A stretch of 64,000 bases of DNA, taken from positions 1 through 64,000 of the forward strand of contig JAMIFM010000021.1 of assembly GCA_035906255.1 (NCBI GenBank), given 5' to 3'. Below are positions 9,039 through 14,653 of the stretch, in pieces. The stretch comes from SB11 sp035906255 (lineage in GTDB: Bacteria > Bacteroidota > Bacteroidia > UBA8524). Made by a program: the position numbers and the translations under genes. The notes under the pieces were generated by a model. It was not told the DNA's origin. It searched no databases and saw nothing but the letters and a program-made list of their open reading frames with translations. The number at the start of each line of letters is the position of its first letter. Positions within the stretch are counted from its first letter, which is position 1.

Positions 9039-9123
9039 CTGTCATTCTGAGCGATAGCGAAGAACCTTATTTCAATTGTGTTAAACCCGTTGCTATAAGA
9101 TGCTTCCTTCGTCAGCATGACAG
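9039..9123. repeat. Foldback dispersed repeat
   Basis: The outer ends CTGTCATTCTGA (9039) and TCAGCATGACAG (ending 9123) are inverted copies with one mismatch, and the similarity continues inward (GCGAAGAA against TTCCTTCGT). This is the look of short palindromic intergenic repeats common in Bacteroidota genomes. Confidence 0.65.
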
Positions 9124-9125
9124 AG

Positions 9126-9159
9126 GCAAGTGCGGCTGCCAGTCCTGAGCTTGCCGAAG
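9126..9159 (+). repeat. 34-bp direct repeat, left copy
   Basis: Identical over 34 bases and in the same orientation to 32818-32851; begins GCAAGTGCGGCTGCC and ends GAGCTTGCCGAAG. The two copies bracket the whole island. The sequence also looks like a genome-wide intergenic repeat, so island-boundary status is uncertain. Confidence 0.75.
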
Positions 9160-9266
9160 AAGCTCGGTATAAGTTTGTTAACTTTTGTCATCCTTTGTTA
9201 TTACTGAATTTTTTGTCGGATAGCAGACTTTTTCATTTGTTACTTTTTGTCTCTTTTTGTTATATT

Positions 9267-9278
9267 TGTTGTACCCAT
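9267..9278 (+). repeat. Candidate left attachment-site core
   Basis: TGTTGTACCCAT, immediately followed by a second variant copy ATGTTGTACCGATTTAG. The same 12 bases occur at 32646-32657, 14 bases past the last island gene. It lies about 43 bases before the recombinase ATG, where an att site is expected. The short match may be chance. Confidence 0.4.
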
Positions 9279-9320
9279 GTTGTACCGATTTAGGGTGCAA
9301 CATAGGATAAACAACAAACT

Positions 9321-10556
9321 ATGGCGACCATAAAATTACTGCTCAGAACTGCAAAAACATTAGCCGACGGTACTCACCCTATTGTTATAAGAATAACGGT
9401 CAACCGTAAGTCTAAGTTTATCTTCACAGGAAAAACCGCAAAAGTATCCCAATGGGATGCGGCTGCGGGGCTTACCACTAAGAAGCACCCTTTGCACAAC
9501 GAGTTAAACATCTATTTAGGCCAACGCTTGTTAGATGCCCAAACGGAATTGCTCGAACTGCAACGTCAAAAGAAAGGGTTTTCAGCCGGAACTGTTCGGG
9601 AGATAATTAAGGATAACAAACCTTCAATGACTTTCGTTCAGTTTTGCGATAAACTGCTTGCTGAACTAAAAGAACAAGGGCGCATTGGCACACGAAGTAC
9701 TTACCGTACTGTTAAGTATTCAATACTTCGGTTTACTAATAACAACCAATCGTTGACCTTTTCAGATATTGACGTTGCCTTTTTGACGAAATACGAACAA
9801 TACCTAAAAGCCAACGGGTTCAAAATCTCATACGTTAAAACGCAACTAAATAAACTAAAGGCTATTGTTGGTAAAGCTATACTTGATAGGGTGGTTAAAA
9901 AGAATAACAACCCGTTTTTAGAATACAGTCTGAGTCATTTGCGCCCTGAGTATCAGCATCGCTCTCTTGACAAAGACACATTAGAAAAATTACTTAGCTA
10001 TCAAGCCGAGGAAGGTACAAGTAAGCACGATACTATTAACTTCTTTACCTTTTCCTATTACTGTTGGGGCATGAATTTTACTGATATGGCCAAACTGCAA
10101 TGGAAAAACATCTACAACGGCAGGTTGGTGTACAACCGTTCCAAAACAGGAAAGCTGCATAATATCTTATTATTAGCACCCGCTTTAAAAGTAATAGAGT
10201 ATTACAAACATCTTAAATACGGGGAGAATGTTATCCCTCCTGCCGAGGATTACATTTTCCCTATTCTTGACCCTGATAAATATAACACTGCTTCAAAGAT
10301 GGCTAATCGTATTGAGCTCAAACTTTCTATGACTAATAGATGCCTTAAAACTATTGCCGATGAACTGGAACTTGGGGAGAATGTAACCTTTTACATGGCA
10401 AGGCACACGTTTGCCACGCAACTATTAAGGAAAGACGTAGCTACTGCGAAAATCCAAAATATGTTGGGGCATTCTTCTGAACGGATGACCCAAACGTACC
10501 TTGACAGCTTCAAAAATGATGAATTGGACGAAGTATCTAAACTGTTAGTGGGCTAA
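9321..10556 (+). CDS. Tyrosine recombinase / integrase (Bacteroidota transposon type)
   Basis: 411-residue site-specific recombinase that would integrate and excise the island. An arm-type DNA-binding domain (about 1-95) is followed by a SAM-like core-binding domain (about 103-200) and the catalytic domain (about 215-400). Catalytic residues seen: Lys275 (SKTGK), Arg361 in ARHTFAT, His384 in LGHSS and the nucleophile Tyr393. The position of the first catalytic arginine is occupied by Asn252 (GMNFTDM), as in the IntDOT branch where it is Ser, and the second-box His is Tyr358. It is the first island gene, with candidate att repeats directly upstream and the repeat-rich region plus an excisionase-like gene downstream. 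The ATG at 9321 fits the usual N-terminus of the family. Confidence 0.93.
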   Translation: MATIKLLLRTAKTLADGTHPIVIRITVNRKSKFIFTGKTAKVSQWDAAAGLTTKKHPLHNELNIYLGQRLLDAQTELLELQRQKKGFSAGTVREIIKDNKPSMTFVQFCDKLLAELKEQGRIGTRSTYRTVKYSILRFTNNNQSLTFSDIDVAFLTKYEQYLKANGFKISYVKTQLNKLKAIVGKAILDRVVKKNNNPFLEYSLSHLRPEYQHRSLDKDTLEKLLSYQAEEGTSKHDTINFFTFSYYCWGMNFTDMAKLQWKNIYNGRLVYNRSKTGKLHNILLLAPALKVIEYYKHLKYGENVIPPAEDYIFPILDPDKYNTASKMANRIELKLSMTNRCLKTIADELELGENVTFYMARHTFATQLLRKDVATAKIQNMLGHSSERMTQTYLDSFKNDELDEVSKLLVG

Positions 10557-10597
10557 TCGATCCGTGTCAACGTATAGACGGATTAAGGCTACTTTTC

Positions 10598-10613
10598 CAA
10601 CAACACGTTGTTG
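10598..10613 (-). repeat. Island inverted-repeat site, copy 1 (exact)
   Basis: CAACAAC-AC-GTTGTTG: seven-base arms with a two-base spacer, exact, on the minus strand relative to the GT-spacer orientation. It begins 42 bases after the integrase stop. Confidence 0.8.
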
Positions 10614-10666
10614 CAGCCAAAAACGAGCTAATCAGCTAACTATAAAACAATTACGTAAATAATCCT

Positions 10667-10683
10667 AAAAACACCGTGTTTTT
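10667..10683. repeat. Degenerate member of the island site family
   Basis: AAAAACA-CCG-TGTTTTT, seven-base arms with a three-base spacer. Two further degenerate relatives follow (CGTCGTGTTGG near 10722 and CAACGCCGTGTTTTT near 10743), giving an array of about five between the integrase stop and 10845. Confidence 0.5.
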
Positions 10684-10808
10684 ATTAAAAATTAACACAT
10701 TACTAATGAAACACTTGTAAAAACGTCGTGTTGGTAATTTTTCAACGCCGTGTTTTTCAAAATAAGCATAACTAATTAACTAATAATTTATTAATAAAAC
10801 AACACCTG

Positions 10809-10824
10809 CAACAACGTGTTGTTT
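10809..10824 (+). repeat. Island inverted-repeat site, copy 2 (one mismatch)
   Basis: CAACAAC-GT-GTTGTTT, one mismatch at the last base, followed directly by a half-site CCGTGTATTGG. Lies at the end of the AT-rich block. Confidence 0.75.
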
Positions 10825-11078
10825 TTACCGTGTATTGGTTGTATCGTCCTCTGTATAATCTATAATCAATGATGCTATGTATTTATGAGAGCAAATAAGA
10901 CCGATTTAGCCTTAATGGATTGGTCAAAAATGAACCTTACAAACGTCTCACCACAAACACAAAAGAGTAGGTTTTAAGAAGTTCAAAAGCGACGAATTAC
11001 AAACATGGGGTGCCCTATGCCTTTAATTTTTGCCCACCCCATGTTTTAAAACACTCGAAATCAAAGATAAAAAATTTG

Positions 11079-11113
11079 ATATGGGGTGCCCACCCCATTA
11101 GGGCACCCCATAT
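11079..11113. promoter_or_regulatory. Inverted-repeat operator-like region upstream of the HTH gene
   Basis: Thirteen-base perfect arms ATATGGGGTGCCC / GGGCACCCCATAT with a nine-base spacer that itself contains ACCCCAT. Related half-sites occur at 11005-11015 (direct) and 11031-11042 (inverted). The cluster ends about 40 bases before the HTH gene start, so it is a candidate operator, possibly for that protein. Confidence 0.55.
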
Positions 11114-11154
11114 AGTTTTTGCTAAATATTTGCTGCCATTATCCTAAACAAAAA

Positions 11155-11457
11155 ATGGCAGCAAATCCATTCAACGAACTTTCAGAAAAATTAGATACGC
11201 TTTCCCAACAGGTGGCAGAAATCAACCGCAAGATGCAGGGGCATCCGATTCATATTGATAAGCCTTTGACAGTAAAAGAGGCTGCCTCCTATTTATGCCT
11301 TTCAAAAAGCAGGTTGTATCATCTAACCTCAGAACGGGCAGTGCCCTTTTTCAAGCGTGGACAAGCCATTTTATTTCGTAAAGAGGACTTGGAATCCAAA
11401 CGTCAAAATTCAGCAGACGAAATCAGACAAGAGGCTAAAAAGTATAAGGAAAGGTAA
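11155..11457 (+). CDS. Excisionase-like helix-turn-helix protein
   Basis: 100 residues, beginning MAANPFNELSEKLDTLSQQVA. A short N-terminal coiled coil (about 5-28) precedes an HTH_17/MerR-like DNA-binding domain (LTVKEAASYLCLSKSRLYHL, then RAVPFFKRGQAILFRKEDLES, about 38-82), the domain of recombination directionality factors and small regulators in Bacteroidota mobile elements. Its place after the integrase supports an excisionase or element-regulator role. ATG 11155 is used because the frame upstream of it would run into the inverted-repeat operator region and lacks family-like sequence. Not part of an obvious operon. Confidence 0.8.
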   Translation: MAANPFNELSEKLDTLSQQVAEINRKMQGHPIHIDKPLTVKEAASYLCLSKSRLYHLTSERAVPFFKRGQAILFRKEDLESKRQNSADEIRQEAKKYKER

Positions 11458-11858
11458 CAGCTTATATTGAGCGCAGGCATTTTGAAAGACTTGGATATTA
11501 CACCTTGAAAAAACAGTATCACAAACCCTGCGATAGAACACGAAAGGAGAAATTGAACACTCCTTCGTTTGAGACAGTCAAAAAACACGACAAATACCCT
11601 TATGAACAATAATTCCCTAATTAACTGTATTACTGCGCGTTATTAGTTACAAAAAAACACAGTATTTGTTATCATTTGTTATACGTTATCATATATTTAG
11701 TTATTTATAAATTTAACTCATTTTTTTGGGCTATTAAGTACTCGTATTTGTTAGCTTTTGTTACAGGTTGCTACTGTTTGTCATTGCTATCAAAAAAGGT
11801 ATTTTTATTACATAAATAATTCATAAAATACAACTTTTAGTTGTTGCGTTTTGTCCGA

Positions 11859-11866
11859 TACTTTTG
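11859..11866 (+). promoter_or_regulatory. -7 box of the leader transcript
   Basis: TACTTTTG fits TAnnTTTG and ends ten bases before the leader ATG at 11877. The resulting transcript would have a leader of about 220 bases before the winged-helix gene. Confidence 0.5.
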
Positions 11867-11876
11867 CAGCATAATT

Positions 11877-11918
11877 ATGAAAACAATCCTTGAGATGCTA
11901 ATGAAACAGGCCGTATGA
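11877..11918 (+). CDS. Possible 13-residue leader peptide
   Basis: ATG to TGA reads MKTILEMLMKQAV. It starts directly downstream of a good -7 box and is followed 60 bases later by a strong hairpin and then the winged-helix gene. The arrangement resembles translational attenuators of Bacteroidota mobile elements (the tetQ leader of CTnDOT is the known example). The peptide itself shows no run of a single amino acid, so what would be sensed is unclear. Could be chance. Confidence 0.35.
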   Translation: MKTILEMLMKQAV

Positions 11919-11977
11919 CCCTGCTCTAATTAGACCTCATTTTTAATTATACCCTCACAAGCAAGTGAATAATAAGC

Positions 11978-12014
11978 AAGCGCGGGGGGCTGATTAGCCC
12001 CCTTTGCCGCTTGG
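11978..12014 (+). promoter_or_regulatory. Nested hairpin in the leader, attenuator-like
   Basis: Inner stem GGGGGCT / AGCCCCC with a GATT loop inside an outer stem CAAGCG / CGCTTG. No U tract follows immediately, so it is less a terminator than a structured leader element. Confidence 0.5.
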
Positions 12015-12076
12015 TGTAAGTAGTTAAGTTAATTAAGGGAGACTGCAAAAGTACCTTTTAAAAGCCAACACCACGC

Positions 12077-12092
12077 CAACAACACGTTGTTT
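12077..12092 (-). promoter_or_regulatory. Island inverted-repeat site, copy 3, at the winged-helix gene start
   Basis: CAACAAC-AC-GTTGTTT, one mismatch in the last arm base. It ends two bases before the ATG at 12095, so a bound protein, or the RNA hairpin, would block initiation. Suggests autoregulation. Confidence 0.65.
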
Positions 12093-12094
12093 AT

Positions 12095-13390
12095 ATGAAC
12101 ACCGCTCAAAACACCCACCCCAACCCCATAGACGGTTTTGATTACCGCAGGATAGATATAGCAGAGGTACGCAAACACCTCAACCAGTTTGTAAAGGATG
12201 TTAACCTAAAAGCAGCCTCACCCAAAGAACGTATCCGGGGCGGGTTGTTCCTTACCCTGTTAAAAGTATGCGATGCCTATGTACGCCAAAACAACCGTGT
12301 AGGCTGCTTAACGGTTAACCCCATACCCTGCCGCATGAACAATGTACGGTTAGCCCACCTTGTAAAAGTGGACAAACGCACCATTTTAAACCACCTATCC
12401 AAGTTGGAGAAAATGGGAATAGTACAAAAGACCTTTCGGGGGACAAAAGCCGATTACGAGTTAACCGTACCTGCGTGGATACTATTATACGACCCTCAAA
12501 GCCCCAACAACGTGTTGTTGGAAACCCAACCCACCTCCGATGGTGCTGAAAACAGCGCTAAAGCGAAAAATGTGCGCCAAAGCAGTCTTGTACATATTTT
12601 AGAAAAGAGTAATACACGGTCAATTCTATGTGAATTGGGGGATAACGGGGTAGAAGATAGTGGCCAGCCTCCTTTGTCGGCTACTGAGGATAAGGCTCTT
12701 GGACTTTTTTCTTGCAACACCCCCAAAGCAGGTGTTGTGGTGGAAAACCCACCCTTATCCACAGCCGTATTTCCTGAACAAAAACCGGGCGGCGGCGCGG
12801 CGGCCAAAAAATATCCCGCTTGGCAGTTGGCAATGGTACTGGAGTTTTACCGCTATGCTGTCAGCTCCCTGTACCCTTACCATCAGTTTGACGGGGAAAC
12901 GGAGCGTAAAATCAAAAACAAGCTGTTTGGTCACGTGTACGGCAGCTTTAAACAATCCCTTACCCGCAATGAATGGGAAAAGTACCAACAAACCCTGATA
13001 CAACGGGTGGATTTAATAACAGCTTGGAAAGTGCGACCCTTGGAAGGGGATAAAACCAAAAAGTACCAAACAGGTAAATTTTTGGTGAACCCGATTACCT
13101 TTTTTGACAACAAATGCCCTTACGGCTTTATACAAACCGAACAATGGCTGCTATTGCAATACAAACGAAAGGCACTGATTAAAGCAGAATTGGAGTTAGA
13201 CAAAGCCCGTAAAGAGTTATTGACCGACATGGATAGGTTAAAAGTGTACCGAAAATGGGAAACCCGCTTTAAAAATAAGAAGCTGCCGGAGGCGGAGGCA
13301 ATGTTTTACCATGCGATGGCAAACATCCAAAAACAATGGGCATTGCAAAAACAACGTGTTGTTGCTTCAAACAACAACCTTACTACCTAA
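12095..13390 (+). CDS. Winged-helix DNA-binding protein of the island (possible replication initiator/regulator)
   Basis: 431 residues. The N-terminal half carries a winged helix-turn-helix (MNNVRLAHLVKVDKRTILNHLSKLEKMGIVQ, about 88-118, followed by a wing ADYELTVPAWILLY). A low-complexity linker (about 140-235) leads to a C-terminal helical region rich in K/R (about 240-425). The layout, an N-terminal HTH plus a linker and a C-terminal domain, recalls phage O-type or plasmid replication proteins, but I recognise no specific family. The gene has an inverted-repeat site at its start, two inside and one shortly after it, so it is the best candidate to bind them. A leader peptide and hairpin lie upstream. 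The following gene begins 17 bases after its stop and is probably cotranscribed. Confidence 0.65.
   Translation: MNTAQNTHPNPIDGFDYRRIDIAEVRKHLNQFVKDVNLKAASPKERIRGGLFLTLLKVCDAYVRQNNRVGCLTVNPIPCRMNNVRLAHLVKVDKRTILNHLSKLEKMGIVQKTFRGTKADYELTVPAWILLYDPQSPNNVLLETQPTSDGAENSAKAKNVRQSSLVHILEKSNTRSILCELGDNGVEDSGQPPLSATEDKALGLFSCNTPKAGVVVENPPLSTAVFPEQKPGGGAAAKKYPAWQLAMVLEFYRYAVSSLYPYHQFDGETERKIKNKLFGHVYGSFKQSLTRNEWEKYQQTLIQRVDLITAWKVRPLEGDKTKKYQTGKFLVNPITFFDNKCPYGFIQTEQWLLLQYKRKALIKAELELDKARKELLTDMDRLKVYRKWETRFKNKKLPEAEAMFYHAMANIQKQWALQKQRVVASNNNLTT
12505..12520 (+). repeat. Island inverted-repeat site, copy 4 (exact, intragenic)
   Basis: CAACAAC-GT-GTTGTTG, exact and extended by C/G on both sides to 18 bases. 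Inside the winged-helix gene, read as P-N-N-V-L-L-E. Confidence 0.8.
13349..13364 (+). repeat. Island inverted-repeat site, copy 5 (one mismatch, intragenic)
   Basis: AAACAAC-GT-GTTGTTG. Near the 3' end of the winged-helix gene, read in a different frame from copy 4 (K-Q-R-V-V-A), so the repetition is of DNA and not of a peptide motif. Confidence 0.75.
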
Positions 13391-13407
13391 GAATAAAAGA
13401 CCTAAAC

Positions 13408-13704
13408 ATGAAACAAAACCCGAATTTTATAAGGCAGCAACAGGACTATAAAGCCCATGCGAAGTTTAAACTTATCATCTACTTTAAAGATAAAGCTCAT
13501 TTACCTGAAGGAATGCAGCACACTACTTTGTTTTCGTGTGAATACAGGGACTGGAAGGGGGACACTGGGTTATATGCTTTAAAGCGGTTGGTAACGGGTC
13601 GTTTTAAAGGCACGTTCTTAACCGCGTTGATTTATGACAACCAAACAGAAGTATTGTTACACAAGTGGGTATTTAACGGGGTAACGGATGAAAAAAGGGT
13701 ATGA
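13408..13704 (+). CDS. Hypothetical island protein, 98 residues
   Basis: Begins MKQNPNFIRQQQDYKAHAKF and ends TDEKRV. Mixed alpha/beta character with many aromatic and basic residues; no signal peptide or membrane segment and no recognised domain. It starts 17 bases after the winged-helix stop on the same strand, so the two are likely cotranscribed, and a further short ORF may overlap its stop. Codon use is like that of its neighbours. The ATG at 13408 is preferred over an earlier in-frame start because the earlier one lies inside the preceding gene. Function unknown; mobile-element accessory protein by context. Confidence 0.6.
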   Translation: MKQNPNFIRQQQDYKAHAKFKLIIYFKDKAHLPEGMQHTTLFSCEYRDWKGDTGLYALKRLVTGRFKGTFLTALIYDNQTEVLLHKWVFNGVTDEKRV

Positions 13705-13706
13705 AC

Positions 13707-13722
13707 CAACAACGTGTTGTTG
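13707..13722 (+). repeat. Island inverted-repeat site, copy 6 (exact)
   Basis: CAACAAC-GT-GTTGTTG, exact, three bases after the stop of the 98-residue ORF. Confidence 0.8.
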
Positions 13723-13806
13723 CATCTCAATTCTTTGACTACAACGTATTACGAAGGGGTATTGTACTTGCTGTACGAAGAGTTGGGGAGGTATTATCCG
13801 CTGTAA
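13714..13806 (+). CDS. Possible 30-residue ORF after the 98-residue gene
   Basis: GTG to TAA reads MLLHLNSLTTTYYEGVLYLLYEELGRYYPL. It is in frame with the preceding gene just beyond its TGA stop, so it could also be a detached C-terminus of that gene. A competing frame opens at 13701 with an ATGA overlap and runs 58 codons. I cannot decide between them; neither may be translated. Confidence 0.25.
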   Translation: MLLHLNSLTTTYYEGVLYLLYEELGRYYPL

Positions 13807-13905
13807 ATAATAACAGAGGCCGAAGCCCCTGTCAACCTACCTTATCTTATCGTTTGACAAGGTCAAACGTAGAATAAAAGCGAAAATACTTTAAAACACA
13901 GCTAA

Positions 13906-14112
13906 ATGGAGCATAAAATAAAACTGGTAAGTAAGAATTTAAGCACTTTAAAGAGTGAGTACGGGGTATCAGAGCCAACTATGAAAAAATGGTTGAGGCA
14001 GGTTCCCAATCTGAAAGTGGATAAACGAGAAACAAAAGATTATACCCCTAAAGAGCTTGAAATGATATATAAGCATTTGGGAGTACCGGGAGGAGAATTT
14101 GAAGCGGAGTAA
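13906..14112 (+). CDS. Small HTH-like hypothetical protein, 68 residues
   Basis: Starts MEHKIKLVSKNLSTLKSEYGVSE. The segment LKSEYGVSEPTMKKWLRQVPNL looks like a helix-turn-helix (helix, turn GVSEP, recognition helix TMKKWLRQV), followed by YTPKELEMIYKHLGVPG. Small proteins of this form accompany integrated elements of Bacteroidota. It follows the 13.7 kb gap and precedes the metal-resistance operon on the same strand, so it could conceivably regulate it, but there is no direct evidence. No metal-binding Cys/His cluster is present. Confidence 0.6.
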   Translation: MEHKIKLVSKNLSTLKSEYGVSEPTMKKWLRQVPNLKVDKRETKDYTPKELEMIYKHLGVPGGEFEAE

Positions 14113-14232
14113 TACAAAAAATTGATTTAATTCATTTTGGAGCCATGCTAAATAATTTTGAAAAATCTTTTTAACTTACTTTTGAGGTTGTTCTTCTTCA
14201 AAGTCATATAAATTTTTTATATACTTGCAGTA

Positions 14233-14553
14233 GTGAAGTATGTACTTATAATATTGAGTATCTATCTGTTCTCGCTGTCTTGTATTCCTTGCAGCGACAA
14301 TAAAGAATGTGATATTATAGTATCATCGCTTCAAAATATAGGCGGCATGGAGCATGATGAACATAACCATACGTCAGAATCTTGTACTCCATTCTGTACC
14401 TGCTCATGTTGTTCTACTGTCGCACCTTGTAATACCATAGCCCGATTTCAGTTTGTGCAAAACACCACTCCTGATATTGTTTATCCGGTTCTTGGCGATA
14501 ATTTTTACTCTCAATACTTTAATACTATTTGGCAACCGCCTAAAATAGGTTAA
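14233..14553 (+). CDS. Cys/His-rich secreted protein, DUF6660-like
   Basis: 106 residues starting at GTG 14233 with a hydrophobic signal segment (KYVLIILSIYLFSLSCIPC). The mature part holds a HDEHNH cluster and a dense cysteine run (CTPFCTCSCC), then a C-terminal QFVQNTTPDIVYPVLGDNFYSQYF. This matches small proteins placed ahead of RND metal efflux genes in Bacteroidota (DUF6660). The His and Cys cluster suggests binding of transition metal ions in the envelope, an inference. It is separated from the efflux pump gene by 100 bases with a hairpin; transcription from one promoter with partial termination is possible. TATACTTG just before the start resembles a -7 box. Confidence 0.7.
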   Translation: MKYVLIILSIYLFSLSCIPCSDNKECDIIVSSLQNIGGMEHDEHNHTSESCTPFCTCSCCSTVAPCNTIARFQFVQNTTPDIVYPVLGDNFYSQYFNTIWQPPKIG

Positions 14554-14573
14554 TCGTTTTTTCTTTTTTATTC

Positions 14574-14599
14574 TGTATAAAGCCGCACTGCTTTATACA
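14574..14599 (+). terminator. Hairpin between the DUF6660-like gene and the RND pump
   Basis: Stem TGTATAAAGC / GCTTTATACA with a six-base loop, 20 bases after the DUF6660-like stop. There is no clean U tract, so it may be a weak terminator or an mRNA-stabilising structure. Confidence 0.5.
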
Positions 14600-14653
14600 A
14601 TGTCTTGTTGTTATCAATTCAACACGCGTTTGTAACGATTAATTTATTTTTTC

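Larger units (their letters stand above)
8889..9320. other. Intergenic region: dispersed repeats and left end of the genomic island
   Basis: No gene. From left to right it holds a palindromic dispersed repeat (9039-9123), a 34-bp sequence repeated exactly at 32818-32851 (9126-9159), several TTTGTTA-like short repeats (about 9190-9270), and TGTTGTACCCAT (9267-9278), also found just past the last island gene. The recombinase promoter must lie here as well. Confidence 0.7.
10557..11154. other. Noncoding control region between integrase and HTH gene
   Basis: About 600 bases without a gene. The first half is very AT-rich and carries an array of GTGTT-type inverted-repeat sites (10598-10845). The second half carries inverted copies of ATGGGGTGCCC (11005-11113). 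The combination of iteron-like sites and AT-rich DNA resembles an origin or a recombination-accessory region. Confidence 0.55.
11458..12094. other. Noncoding leader region before the winged-helix gene
   Basis: About 640 bases. It contains repeated TTTGTTA/TTTGTTAT words (about 11658-11790, resembling those upstream of the integrase), a -7 box (11859), a 13-codon ORF (11877-11918), a strong nested hairpin (11978-12014) and an island inverted-repeat site two bases before the next ATG. Confidence 0.55.

Noticed and set aside
12496..12807. Minus-strand ORF of 103 codons
   Set aside because: Lies wholly within the winged-helix gene, has no domain or promoter, and its composition mirrors the opposite coding strand.
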